Of a stretch of 64,000 bases of DNA, positions 46,196 through 55,578 are shown piece by piece; position 1 is the first letter of the stretch; every line of letters starts with the position of its first letter. Under the pieces are notes generated by a model. That model worked only from the letters and a program-made list of their open reading frames with translations. It made no database searches and had not been told where the DNA came from. The position numbers were made by a program, and so were the translations under genes. Source of the DNA: Perkinsela sp. pyNocScin1 (Eukaryota > Euglenozoa > Kinetoplastea > Prokinetoplastida > Perkinselidae); NCBI GenBank assembly GCA_964019655.1, contig CAXHTR010000001.1, forward strand, positions 744,001 through 808,000, given 5' to 3'.

Positions 46196-46334
46196 TTGGG
46201 TGAATTACATGCAATGCATTGACAGTGCGGAGAAAATGAGGGAAATAGTAAAAATATGAGAAATTCGACAGTTTTTTACGATGTGATTTCGTTACAATGC
46301 AACAGAGAGAATAAAACAGACAATGCCCTCGAGT

Positions 46335-47888
46335 TTACGCTGCTTTAGCAACCTTTCCCTTATCCTTGTCCTTGAGCCCATCTTCGCCCTTGACCCGGGC
46401 CTCCAGCTGCTGGATGATGTCCTTGTGATTGAACTTGAACTGCTTGAAGACAGCGAGCGCGCGCTCCATCATCGGCTTATCGAGGCAGTACATGTTGAGA
46501 ATGCACTGCTGCGCGCCCGCGAACAGCGCTGTGTCGCTCCGCTCTTTGATTTTTGCGAAAGCCTCGATGGCGCGGACGACGGCGAGCGGCTCGAGCACCT
46601 CGCGGTCGCGGGTCTTCTGCGCGAGCCTCGACGCGACCGCTGTGAAAAGCTCTGCGTCGTAGAGGTCGAACGAGGCGAGGCTCTCGACGGCGTCGGCCAT
46701 GTTGCCCTCGTCGAACTCGGGCATGAGCGAGCAGCTCTTCTCGGCAAGCATGTTGAGAAGGTCCTCGTCGAGGATGCGGTGCCGCGCGCACGAGTGGAAG
46801 AGCATCGCGATCTGCCGCGGCTTGAGGTTGCGGGCGAGCGACGTCACGCGCTCGGCCGTCAATTTAAAAATGGGCTCGAAGCGCTCTTTGTCGAGGAGCG
46901 CAGCGAAGCTCGCGCAGATCGCCACGACGTCCTGGACCGGGGCGCAGGACATCGTCTCGAGGGCCCGCGCGTGCAGCACCGCCTGAAAATCTGCGATTTT
47001 GTTTTTAAGTGCAGCAGACAGCACCGGGTAGTTCTTTTGACAGAGAATGAGATTGTGGAGGCAGCGGCTGGCGATCGGCGCGGACACTATTTTTATGTTC
47101 TTGGTGGCTTTACTCATAAGCGTTTCGAGCAGCGTGCGGAGGGTCTCGCTGTCCTGCTCGCCGTTGGGCTCATCGACCATCGTCGCGAGGATACTATTAA
47201 GATCGTCCGCTGACAGCTTGTCGATGTTTTTCAGGGATCCGCCCAGAATTTTCTGCGTGAGGTGCGGGTGGCCGATGCCGAAGACGTGGAACGCGCGGGC
47301 GAACACGACGAGCTCCGCGGGCTTGAGCCCGTCGGCCATCGCGATGCAGGGGCGGACGAGGGCGCCGAGCACGCCGACAATAGGCACGTTGCGGATCTTG
47401 ATGCACACCTTGAGGACCTCGATCATGTCCGCTGGGGCCCATGGAGCGCCCGAAGCGCCGTACAGCGCGTCCTCAATAAAGCGGTAGATCGGCGAGAGGT
47501 CGACGGAGGGCTTGCCGGCCACGATGGGGTTTGGCAGGGAGGCAGTGTGCAAGATGCCGTTGAGAATCAGGAGGACCTGCTTGGCGCTCAATGCGGTGGC
47601 AGTCACCGCTGTATGCGGGGCACCGGAGACGTGGCTGGCGATCGAACATAGGGAACGGCGCGCGTTGTTCTTCTCGAGGTCAGTGGGATTCGTTTTGAGC
47701 ATTGCTTTGAGGGACGATATCGGGCCCTGGATGTCAGCGAGAGCAAACTGCGCCTTTGGCGTGTCCTCGTCTGGCATGTAGCTTACCTCGGCGTACGCTG
47801 CGCGGCGCACGGCCGAAAGGGCGTACGAGCGGGTGGCTGCTGTGTAGTACAGGGGGCGGGCCAGTGCTCGGAACGCTGCTGTGCGCAT
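46335..47888 (-). CDS. mitochondrial helical-repeat (RNA-binding?) protein, 517 aa
   Basis: A strong mitochondrial presequence (MRTAAFRALARPLYYTAATR) is followed by a nearly all-helical protein of repeated pairs of helices of about 35-40 residues (for example DVVAICASFAALLDKERFEPIF, RQIAMLFHSCARHRILDEDLLNML, DAVESLASFDLYDAELFTAVA). This pattern is typical of octotricopeptide/FASTK-like repeat proteins, which handle mitochondrial RNA in kinetoplastids. No terminal RAP domain is seen. The tail is Lys-rich. The ATG at 47888 begins the presequence; the upstream frame is dismissed. Confidence 0.6.
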   Translation of the reverse strand: MRTAAFRALARPLYYTAATRSYALSAVRRAAYAEVSYMPDEDTPKAQFALADIQGPISSLKAMLKTNPTDLEKNNARRSLCSIASHVSGAPHTAVTATALSAKQVLLILNGILHTASLPNPIVAGKPSVDLSPIYRFIEDALYGASGAPWAPADMIEVLKVCIKIRNVPIVGVLGALVRPCIAMADGLKPAELVVFARAFHVFGIGHPHLTQKILGGSLKNIDKLSADDLNSILATMVDEPNGEQDSETLRTLLETLMSKATKNIKIVSAPIASRCLHNLILCQKNYPVLSAALKNKIADFQAVLHARALETMSCAPVQDVVAICASFAALLDKERFEPIFKLTAERVTSLARNLKPRQIAMLFHSCARHRILDEDLLNMLAEKSCSLMPEFDEGNMADAVESLASFDLYDAELFTAVASRLAQKTRDREVLEPLAVVRAIEAFAKIKERSDTALFAGAQQCILNMYCLDKPMMERALAVFKQFKFNHKDIIQQLEARVKGEDGLKDKDKGKVAKAA

Positions 47889-48045
47889 TCTGGGGGTAAA
47901 TTTTAGTAAAAGGGCACAATTATATGAAAATAGAAGAAATTCACTTGACTTTTCATTCAACATCAGTATATACTCACGTGTAATCGCAAATTATGTGTTC
48001 TGCTTGGTATTGCGCATAGGCTCGGGACGTGTCTCTGGGTTCTGC

Positions 48046-48594
48046 TCACGCAGTTGCCTCTTCTGCGGGTTCGGCAGCGGCGGCATCGTTCTCCTCGCCC
48101 TCCTCACCGAGGCCCTCGAGGTCCTCATCGTCGTCGTCACCCATTCCCTCCATGCCGCCGAGGCCACCCATGCCGCCCATGTTCGCCATGTTGCCGAACT
48201 GCGACATGTCAAAGTTGCCCATGCCCGGGAACTGCGGCTGGTCCTCCGCGTCCTCGTCCTTCCAGAGGGCCCAGTCGATGCTGACGTAGTGCTTCACTGC
48301 GCGGGTCGGCTCCGTCGTGAGGCGCTCCCAGGGCTCGGTGCTGATGTCATCGCCGGTCTTCTTGAAAACGCAGCACGCGACGGTGGTGCCGTGGACCTTG
48401 TAGGTTGACTTGTCGGCGTCGATCGGGCGGAGGAGGTTGATGGTGGTCGCGTACGCCTGCTCGCCGGACTTGCATGAAAAAACGATCTTCTCGTCGGTGA
48501 ATTCGATGGCGGTGTCCTTGGCGTCGAACACGCTGAAGGTGATGAACACGCGGTCGTCGCGCTGAGCCCATTTGAGTGGTGCGATTTTGGTCAT
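48046..48594 (-). CDS. Hsp90 co-chaperone p23/Sba1, 182 aa
   Basis: Residues 1-110 form a CS domain: PLKWAQRDDRVFITFSV, then KIVFSCKSGEQAYATTINL, then PWERLTTEPTRAVKHYVSIDWALWKDED, which aligns with the p23 signature WPRLTKE...WLxxDFxxWxDWED. A Gly/Met-rich segment (GMGNFDMSQFG, NMGGMGGLGG) and an acidic tail (DDDDEDLEGL) follow, as in eukaryotic p23. It would stabilise the closed Hsp90-ATP state. The tail also resembles that of plant and protist p23 proteins. Confidence 0.88.
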   Translation of the reverse strand: MTKIAPLKWAQRDDRVFITFSVFDAKDTAIEFTDEKIVFSCKSGEQAYATTINLLRPIDADKSTYKVHGTTVACCVFKKTGDDISTEPWERLTTEPTRAVKHYVSIDWALWKDEDAEDQPQFPGMGNFDMSQFGNMANMGGMGGLGGMEGMGDDDDEDLEGLGEEGEENDAAAAEPAEEATA

Positions 48595-48665
48595 TGTAGC
48601 GGGAAAAGTGCAAAAAGAAAATTCAAAATTTTATTTGTCACTATTCAAATTCTGCTGACTGAAGC

Positions 48666-49898
48666 TTATTTCGCCTCCTTTGGAATCTCTGTGATATTTG
48701 TGAAGAACTCGTGCACATTGTCCTGCTGCTGGATCCACTGCCGCGACGCGCTGTGCAGGTGGGCCGAGACGGCCGTGCAAAAATGAACAAATTTGAGCGT
48801 ATCGGTCTCCGCGCTGTACGAGGCGCACCCCTCGGCGCACTTCTCGAGGAACGGCACGCACCCATCGCGGAACGTCGACTCGATGACGCTCGAGCGCAGA
48901 AGCAGGAAGGACTCGTTCTTCTTGAGGTCGGCGCTGAGCTGTGCGAGCTCTGTCGCCTCGCGCAGCGCACCGAGCTCGTGCGCAAAGTACGGCATGTAGT
49001 CGATGATCGTCATGCGAATGGACTCGACCATGACGCTGATGTCGGCGCGGCTGATGCTCGCCCGCAGCGCGGCCTTCAGCCCTTCGGTCACTTCTTCCTC
49101 AGGTACGTCCATGCGTGCTGCGCGCGGTTTGTCCCAGGACTCCTGGAGGCACTGGGTGACTGTGTGGCGGACAACCGCTGTGAAGTGCGGCAGCAAGAAT
49201 TCCATAGCCTCTGCCAGGCGCTCGTTAAGCTTGCCCTGTGCAGCATCTACCCTTGGGCCCTTCGCCGGGGAGTCCATCTCGTACACCATGGAGCGCTCGG
49301 ATGCGCACTGGAGCTTCGCCCAGTCCTCGGCGCAGCGGGCCGTGTACACGACGCCGATAACGTACGGTATGAGGACAACCTGGCTGATCGTATTGACAAG
49401 AATAGTCGTCCACTTGGCGATTTTTTCTTCTGTGTTGGTTTCTGCCTTAACCGCCTGGATGATGCTGGCGACAGGCAGGAGGCCCTCGATCTGGTCGAGT
49501 GTGTTGTGTGGGGTATTGATGTCGAACGCCGCGAGCTGCTCCACGTGCACATCGTCGAGCATCTGGAGCACGCTCAGGCTCGACTCAGACTGGCCGATGC
49601 GGTTCTGAAAGAAGCGGAGAGCGAACTTGGCGAAGAGCATCTGCAGCTCGAGCGCGTACGTGCGCGCAAGTACGAGGCCCCAGCGGTAGAAGAGGATGGC
49701 GAAGAAATAGGAGAGCTTCATGCAGCTGAGGAAGACGGGAATAGAGACGCCCCGGGTGCGGAGCAGGGCCGCGAAGATCTTTCGAAGTACATGCGCGAAG
49801 GCCGGGAGAAGCGTTCGCTTAAATCGAAGGAGCTGCTGCTCGCACGGCGGGACGACTAGCTGGTTCAATTGGGAAATGCGCTGTTTCAGTGGGTCCAT
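48666..49898 (-). CDS. PEX3-like peroxin candidate, 410 aa
   Basis: A basic N-terminus leads to a hydrophobic stretch (FLSCMKLSYFFAILFYRWGLVLARTYALEL, roughly 57-86) that resembles the PEX3 core segment in which LxxSRxxTxLYxxxLL...LQxxIL occurs. The rest is helical, with GLLPVASIIQAV and ISQVVLIPYVIGVVYTA and no other motif. PEX3 docks PEX19 and seeds peroxisome/glycosome membranes; kinetoplastid PEX3 is known to be very divergent. The assignment is tentative: length and helix layout fit, but no diagnostic residue is certain. It could be another organelle membrane protein. Confidence 0.4.
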   Translation of the reverse strand: MDPLKQRISQLNQLVVPPCEQQLLRFKRTLLPAFAHVLRKIFAALLRTRGVSIPVFLSCMKLSYFFAILFYRWGLVLARTYALELQMLFAKFALRFFQNRIGQSESSLSVLQMLDDVHVEQLAAFDINTPHNTLDQIEGLLPVASIIQAVKAETNTEEKIAKWTTILVNTISQVVLIPYVIGVVYTARCAEDWAKLQCASERSMVYEMDSPAKGPRVDAAQGKLNERLAEAMEFLLPHFTAVVRHTVTQCLQESWDKPRAARMDVPEEEVTEGLKAALRASISRADISVMVESIRMTIIDYMPYFAHELGALREATELAQLSADLKKNESFLLLRSSVIESTFRDGCVPFLEKCAEGCASYSAETDTLKFVHFCTAVSAHLHSASRQWIQQQDNVHEFFTNITEIPKEAK

Positions 49899-50071
49899 CA
49901 GTTATCGGCGCAGATCAGAAGCATACACAGCGTAAAAATTAAAGTAAATAGTAAGAATTTAGGCAGAAGACAGGTGTTTACGTAACTGAGGTTTTTCTGT
50001 GTTGTCTCTATTCCGCTTGCAAGATTTGTCTCTACAATGTCGTTCTCTATGCTATCACATATGTCTGTATG

Positions 50072-51169
50072 TCAATATAAGTAGAATCCGTACTTTTCAG
50101 GGTTCTTTTGAATCTCGCACACGGCGAGGTAGGCTGCGTAGGCCTCTGCTTCCCGCTGCCGGTCGAACACGTCGCTCTTCGGAAAGGTCTGTAGCGCGTG
50201 CGAAAAGATCTTTGCCTGTGAGACCATGCCGAAGCCGCCTATCGCTGGCAGTGTCTCGAACTTGAGGACGGCGTACTCGCCATAGTAGACCTTGCGAAAG
50301 TACAGAAACGCCTCGAGGACCATACGTGCACTCGAAATCGCAAAGTCGGATGCGAACGGCATCTTCGGGATGAGCTCGTTGCGCTGAAACGCTTTCAAGA
50401 GGAAGCGGTCTTCGAAAATGGGGCTCTGGAACTCTTGGGGTGCATGCTCCTCGTCTTTCTTTACTATTTCTGTCTGCGTTGATTCCTCATATGTGGGCCG
50501 CAGCGTGCAGCTTGCGTATCCCCGCAGGCAGCGCTTCATCTCTGGCGATGATTCTATTTTCATGAGTATCTGGAATGCGATTGCATCCTCTGCAGCACTG
50601 CTCGAGTCCCGCCACGGCCCCTGATAGGTGTCACGATTGATGCGGCACGTGGCGCGGTAAACGTGGCCCTCGACCAGGCAGAACGTGTCAAAAGACACCT
50701 CGTTGGTTGCAGAAAGCAGAGCGACTTCCTCTCGGAGCTCAGCGCTTGACCCTTGCTCCTGTACGACCGTTGAAAAGTAGCTGCCCTCGTAATTTCCGCG
50801 AAAGAGTGGAAAAAATGTTGGCAAATGGGCTATGATCTCGCAAAAGAAGTCATTTGCCGCTCGGCACGCCGGGTACGCCTCGTACACGCAGTACGGCCCA
50901 TCGTGGGCGAATGCAGACACATTCTTATCGCTCTTTGGTACAAATTCTTCTAGTATGGACTGCGAAAGCCCATGTGATGCTGCTATCGACCGCAGCTGCT
51001 CGATCATCGCCGTCGGGAACTCCAGTCGGAAGCTGTGTCGAATGAATGCTTCGTATCGCTCCTTGCGCTCGAAAAAGACATTTGCATCGAAGAGGTTGAT
51101 GAGGCACTGCTTTGCTGAGAATGGCGACTGGCGGAGCGACTTCGGCGGCTGACTTCGGAGAATTTGCAT
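50072..51169 (-). CDS. hypothetical protein with possible dsRNA-binding-like segments, 365 aa
   Basis: No firm family. Two stretches look like degenerate dsRBD alpha/beta folds: VYRATCRINRDTYQGPWRDSSSAAEDAIAFQIL (about 170-202), where a strand-strand-helix ends in xxAAExAIAxxxL, and VSQAKIFSHALQTFPKSD...REAEAYAAYLAV near the C-terminus. The N-terminal half is alpha-rich with several Tyr/Phe. If the dsRNA-binding reading is right, it could join the RNA-silencing or mitochondrial RNA machinery, but nothing here proves it. Confidence 0.45.
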   Translation of the reverse strand: MQILRSQPPKSLRQSPFSAKQCLINLFDANVFFERKERYEAFIRHSFRLEFPTAMIEQLRSIAASHGLSQSILEEFVPKSDKNVSAFAHDGPYCVYEAYPACRAANDFFCEIIAHLPTFFPLFRGNYEGSYFSTVVQEQGSSAELREEVALLSATNEVSFDTFCLVEGHVYRATCRINRDTYQGPWRDSSSAAEDAIAFQILMKIESSPEMKRCLRGYASCTLRPTYEESTQTEIVKKDEEHAPQEFQSPIFEDRFLLKAFQRNELIPKMPFASDFAISSARMVLEAFLYFRKVYYGEYAVLKFETLPAIGGFGMVSQAKIFSHALQTFPKSDVFDRQREAEAYAAYLAVCEIQKNPEKYGFYLY

Positions 51170-51287
51170 TGCATAGACATAAAAGTTTACAGCTGCTAAA
51201 AAGTTGACATTCTCTCAGTAAAACTGAATAATCAGTTAAAAGAATGCAAATGCAGCAAAACAAGCTATCGTCTGCTCAATATCTGAC

Positions 51288-52319
51288 TTACGCGCGGCGT
51301 CGCTTGTTGCCCTGGAAGCCCGCCTTTCCGCGGCGCTTGCCAAAGCTCTTCTTGCCGGCGAAGTTTCGCATCATCCGCTCCTTGAAACCGCCCAGGACAG
51401 TCTCGAGGACGCCCTCGTCCTCCACGAGCGCCGGCGTGATTTTCGTCGACTTGGCGGCATCGTCACCCTCCGTCGGCTTGACCTCGACCTCAGCATCAGC
51501 GTACGCCTTCAGTGCCTCAGCGCAGCCCTCGGCTGTCTCGAACAGCACGAGCATGCGGTTCTTCTCGCCCTCCATGACATGCGCGTACAGAATACCTGCG
51601 CGAATGCTCTCATGTGGGATGTTCTTGATATACTTGACGACACCGATCGGGACTTCCGCAGTCAGGTCGATGACCTTGGCCTTGACGTCCTCGATCGTGA
51701 AGTCAGCGCCCTTGGGCTTCGGGCGGCCGCTGTTGTCCTGCTTCTTGCTGTAGAGCGCCTCAAAGTCCGGCTTGAGCAGGGCGTCGACCTCGCTTTCGTC
51801 GAGAACGTCGTTGCTCGGGAATGCGATCTTCTTGCCTTTTTCTGACTTCTCGAGGAGCGCTGCGGCAGCCGCCTCGCTCGCGCAGTGGATCTCTGCGATG
51901 CTCACGGGGAGCTTCGTCTCCGGGTGCTTCTTGCGCTTGCGCCAGATCGCTGCGACGTCCGCTGCATCACAAAAGTCGGCGATGGCCGCGCGCACCTCTG
52001 CCTCGCCAGACTCAGCTGGGACGGGGTACAGCATTACAGAGTACTTGGAAAAGTCGATCGACGCGTCGAGCGGTGTCTTGCGCTTGATGGAGAGCTTGTC
52101 CTCGCTGACCTCGAGCGTCTCGCTATCCTTGAGGGACTCGACGATGACGGCGGCGTCTGACGTCATGCTGGCGAGTTTTTTGAAGGTGAGGAGGCACGCG
52201 ATAGTCACGAAGCCGTTGCGGTCCTCGGCGATTTTTTCTTGGAGGAACGAGTCGCGGGAGAGATTGGCGTCACCGAAGTAGAACTCGATCTGTTTGCGAA
52301 TCTGGGTATGGTCGGCCAT
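51288..52319 (-). CDS. La-domain RNA-binding protein (La autoantigen homologue), 343 aa
   Basis: The La motif opens the protein (IRKQIEFYFGDANLSRDSFL, about 8-27), followed by a winged-helix part and two RRM-like regions (about 95-180; about 220-285, GVVKYIKNIPHESIRAGILY). The C-terminus is basic (MRNFAGKKSFGKRRGKAG), as in genuine La. La binds the UUU-3' end of Pol III transcripts and protects tRNA precursors. The start at 52319 (MADHTQ) is chosen; the upstream in-frame extension is unlike La. Confidence 0.88.
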   Translation of the reverse strand: MADHTQIRKQIEFYFGDANLSRDSFLQEKIAEDRNGFVTIACLLTFKKLASMTSDAAVIVESLKDSETLEVSEDKLSIKRKTPLDASIDFSKYSVMLYPVPAESGEAEVRAAIADFCDAADVAAIWRKRKKHPETKLPVSIAEIHCASEAAAAALLEKSEKGKKIAFPSNDVLDESEVDALLKPDFEALYSKKQDNSGRPKPKGADFTIEDVKAKVIDLTAEVPIGVVKYIKNIPHESIRAGILYAHVMEGEKNRMLVLFETAEGCAEALKAYADAEVEVKPTEGDDAAKSTKITPALVEDEGVLETVLGGFKERMMRNFAGKKSFGKRRGKAGFQGNKRRRA

Positions 52320-52414
52320 TGTAGGAAGCGAAGAAATCACAAAAACATTAATATTCTCGCTCTTTTTCACTAAATTAGTGAAGAAAATTGACTCATTCAC
52401 ACATTTTCACATTC

Positions 52415-53095
52415 TTAGCAATTCTGCATATGCGCAATAGCTTCCGCTCGCTCTTTGTCCGTCTGCAGGCCAAAAATCGCACTACCAGCAACGAGAACAT
52501 TCGCACCTGCCTGCACAGCCTCGACGGCCGTCAGCTTGTTGATACCGCCGTCCACCTGAATGTCAATGGACGCGCTCGCACCCCGTACACGGCGAACGGT
52601 CTCCATCGTTTCGTGCATGAACGCCTGCCCGCCCCAGCCGGGCTCCACTGTCATGGCGAGGACCATATCCACCTCATCGATGAAGGGAAGTATCGTCGCG
52701 ACCGGCGTGTGCGGCTTGAGCGCAATGCCCGCTCGGAGGCCGAGCGCGCGAATTCGCGTGAGCGTTTCGCGGATACCGACGGATGTGGTGCTCTCCACGT
52801 GAATAGTAATTTGGGATGCACCGGCCGAATGGAACTCGTTGATAAACTCGTCCGGTCGCTCGATCATGAGGTGGCAGTCGAGAAAAGCATCTGGAAAACG
52901 CTTTCGAACGCTCTTGACAATTGGGATGCCCACTGCCAAATTTTTCGTAAAAGCGCCGTCCATGACATCCACGTGTATCCACTGCGCACCACATCGTATG
53001 ACTGAGTCGATTTCGTCCCCGAGCGCGCAGAAGTCACTGGCGAGGATAGATGGCGCGATGCTTCGCATGGGCTGGTCGGGCTGTGAATCAGGCAT
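52415..53095 (-). CDS. RPE: ribulose-phosphate 3-epimerase, 226 aa
   Basis: A TIM barrel with all RPE signatures: IAPSILASDF (13-22), HVDVMDG (41-47) with metal ligands His and Asp, DCHLMIERP, MTVEPGWGGQAF and QVDGGI. It interconverts ribulose 5-phosphate and xylulose 5-phosphate in the pentose phosphate pathway. No N-terminal organelle signal and no SKL-type C-terminal glycosome signal (ends HMQNC), so probably cytosolic. Length is normal for the family. Confidence 0.93.
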   Translation of the reverse strand: MPDSQPDQPMRSIAPSILASDFCALGDEIDSVIRCGAQWIHVDVMDGAFTKNLAVGIPIVKSVRKRFPDAFLDCHLMIERPDEFINEFHSAGASQITIHVESTTSVGIRETLTRIRALGLRAGIALKPHTPVATILPFIDEVDMVLAMTVEPGWGGQAFMHETMETVRRVRGASASIDIQVDGGINKLTAVEAVQAGANVLVAGSAIFGLQTDKERAEAIAHMQNC

Positions 53096-53182
53096 GATAT
53101 GATAAAAAATAAGAGAATGGCTTCAACAGTAGTAATTTCTCGCTCAAGACTTAGCATAGGGAATGACGCACTGCGACGCTAC

Positions 53183-54766
53183 TCACTTGGTGACCACAAT
53201 ATCATCGATCTTCAGTATCATGCAGACGCACTCCGTCGCGAGGCGAATGGCAGAGTACGTCACCAAAAAGGGCTGCACGACGTTCTCCGCCGGCATGTCG
53301 GCGATCTCGCCCGCGCGCACGTCGATGCCGTGCGTCGACTTGCCGTCCATGTGCGCCTTGCGGAGCGCTGTCACAATCTCGATCGGGTTGAGCCCAGCGT
53401 TCTCAGCGAGGGTGTACGGAATGATCTCAAACGCCTCGGCGTAGGCGCGCATGCAGTAGCCCAAAATGCCGCCGACCTCACGCGCCTTCTTGCTGAGGTG
53501 CAGGGAGACCTCGATCTCCGCGGCCGCGCCGCCGGGGACGAGCGCGCCCTTCTTCGACATCGAGCGGACGACGCACAGCGCGTCGTGCAAGCTGCGCTCG
53601 GCCTCGTCGACCATGTACTGGTTGCTGCCGCGCACGAGCACTGTGGCGGGGCGCTGCTGCATGCTTGCAGGGCGCTGGATCCCTGTGACGCGCACAATCT
53701 TCCCGTCGAACGTCGACTCCTGGCAAACGAGGTCCGCTGTCCCAAACTTATCTGGCGAGAAGTGGTCGACGTGGCTGATCGGGAGCATGCCGAAGCACTT
53801 GGTCAGGAACGGCACGTCCGCGCGCTCGATGTCCCTGACGACCATGATGTTCATCTTCGCGAGGATGTCGAGCGAGAGCGTCGTGACCGCCTCGCGGAGG
53901 ATCGACTTTTGGAGCAGCAGGACGTTGCATCCGCTCTTCTGGATTTTCTTGCAGAGATCGAGAATGTACCGGCGCTCCTCCTTCATCGCGCGGTCGATCT
54001 GCGTGTAGTCCGAGACCGACACTGTGCCCTCCATGTCCGTTTTTGGGGGGCTCAGGCAGAACTGAATGAGCGCGATCTTGGCGTTCGCGACGCGCGTTGG
54101 GCCACCGGCGCTCGTGGACGCCTTCTGCTGGAACACAGTGCCGTTCTCCAGGAGCTCGGTGTCGTCGACTGTGCCGCCGAGGGCCTTGACGATGCGGATG
54201 TCGCGCAGGTCGACGTCGCCGTTCGGGCGGCGGATGGCACGGACTGCGTCAACGGCCATTGGCGCGAGAATGTCGCTGTTCTGCGCCACAATCTTCGAGC
54301 TCAGGCTGGTGATGGCGGCGCGCACGAGGGGCTCGCGGTCCCCAGTGAAGTCGACTGGGATCGCGAGCGTTTTCTCGAGATGCGCGTTCGCGGCCTCGCA
54401 GGCCTCCATGAAAGCCTCTGTGATCTTGGTCGCGTGGATGCCGCGGTGCAGCAGGTCCTCACACGACTTGAGCAGCGAGCCGCAGAGCACGACGACGGAG
54501 GTCGTGCCGTCGCCGGCCTCGACGTCCTGCGCCTTGCTGAGGTCCACGAGCATTTTGGCGCACGGGTGCGTGACCTCGAGGCAGTTCAGGATTGTGGCGC
54601 CGTCGTTACTGATAGTGATCTCGCCGCGGCCGCTCTTGATCATCTTGTCCATGCCGCGCGGGCCGAGGGACGTGCGCACGCAGTCGGCGATGGACTTGGC
54701 CGCGAGGATGTTGCTCATGCGGACGTCGAGTTCCTTGGCTTTTTCTTGCTTTTTCTCGTTGCTCAT
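53183..54766 (-). CDS. CCT4: chaperonin TCP-1 delta subunit (CCT4), 527 aa
   Basis: Group II chaperonin with VRTSLGPRGMDKMI (30-43), TISNDGATIL (51-60), AGDGTTSVVVL (84-94) and GGAAAEIEVS near 390. The combination of ILAAKSIADCVRTSLGPRGMD and the KMLVDLSKAQDVEAGDGTTS region fits the delta subunit better than other CCT paralogues. It forms part of the eight-subunit ring that folds actin and tubulin. Length is normal. ATP-binding and hydrolysis residues are present. Confidence 0.88.
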   Translation of the reverse strand: MSNEKKQEKAKELDVRMSNILAAKSIADCVRTSLGPRGMDKMIKSGRGEITISNDGATILNCLEVTHPCAKMLVDLSKAQDVEAGDGTTSVVVLCGSLLKSCEDLLHRGIHATKITEAFMEACEAANAHLEKTLAIPVDFTGDREPLVRAAITSLSSKIVAQNSDILAPMAVDAVRAIRRPNGDVDLRDIRIVKALGGTVDDTELLENGTVFQQKASTSAGGPTRVANAKIALIQFCLSPPKTDMEGTVSVSDYTQIDRAMKEERRYILDLCKKIQKSGCNVLLLQKSILREAVTTLSLDILAKMNIMVVRDIERADVPFLTKCFGMLPISHVDHFSPDKFGTADLVCQESTFDGKIVRVTGIQRPASMQQRPATVLVRGSNQYMVDEAERSLHDALCVVRSMSKKGALVPGGAAAEIEVSLHLSKKAREVGGILGYCMRAYAEAFEIIPYTLAENAGLNPIEIVTALRKAHMDGKSTHGIDVRAGEIADMPAENVVQPFLVTYSAIRLATECVCMILKIDDIVVTK

Positions 54767-54849
54767 TGAAAATTCAAAATGAAATTTAATGAGAAGTCAA
54801 AGTGACACACCATCACACAAATTTATAGTAGATGTTCACTTCCGACACC

Positions 54850-55543
54850 TTAAACGCCGCAAATACTTCCGAAGAAGTCATTTCCCTTGTCATCGACGAC
54901 GATGAAGGCCGGGAAGTTCTTGACGCGGATCTTCCACACGGCCTCCATGCCGAGCTCAGGGAAGTCGAGCACTTCGACCTTTTGGATCGACTCCGTCGCG
55001 AGGACCGCCGCGGGGCCACCGATGCTCCCGAGATAAAAACCCTTATTGTCCTTGCACGCGGTCGTCACCATTCTGCTGCGGTTGCCCTTCGCGAGCATCA
55101 CGTGGGACCCGCCGGCCTTCTGGAAGAGGTCGACGAACTCGTCCATGCGGCCCGCGGTGGTCGGCCCGAACGAGCCGCTCGCGTATCCCTTCGGGGTCTT
55201 TGCCGGCCCAGCGTAGTACACAGCGTGTTTTTTGAAATACTCTGGCAGGGGCTGGCCAGCCTCGAGGCGCTCGCGGATCTTCGCGTGGGCGATGTCGCGC
55301 GCCACGATCATGGACCCGGTGAGGCGCAGCCGCGTTTTGATGGGGTACTTGGAGAGCTCTGCGCGAATCTCCTCCATCGGGCGCTCGAGGTCGATGTCGA
55401 CCGGCGCCTCTTTGAGCAAATCGTTCTCGGAGACATCGGGCATGTACTTGGCGGGGTTCGTCTCCAGCTGCTCGAGGAAGACGCCCTCGGGCGTGATCTT
55501 GCCGAGCGCCTGGCGGTCCGCTGAGCACGAGACGCCGATGCCG

Positions 55544-55578
<35 letters not shown>

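Noticed and set aside
53099-54769. A 556-codon plus-strand frame antisense to CCT4
   Set aside because: Shadow of the CCT4 gene; the CCT4 reading is beyond doubt.
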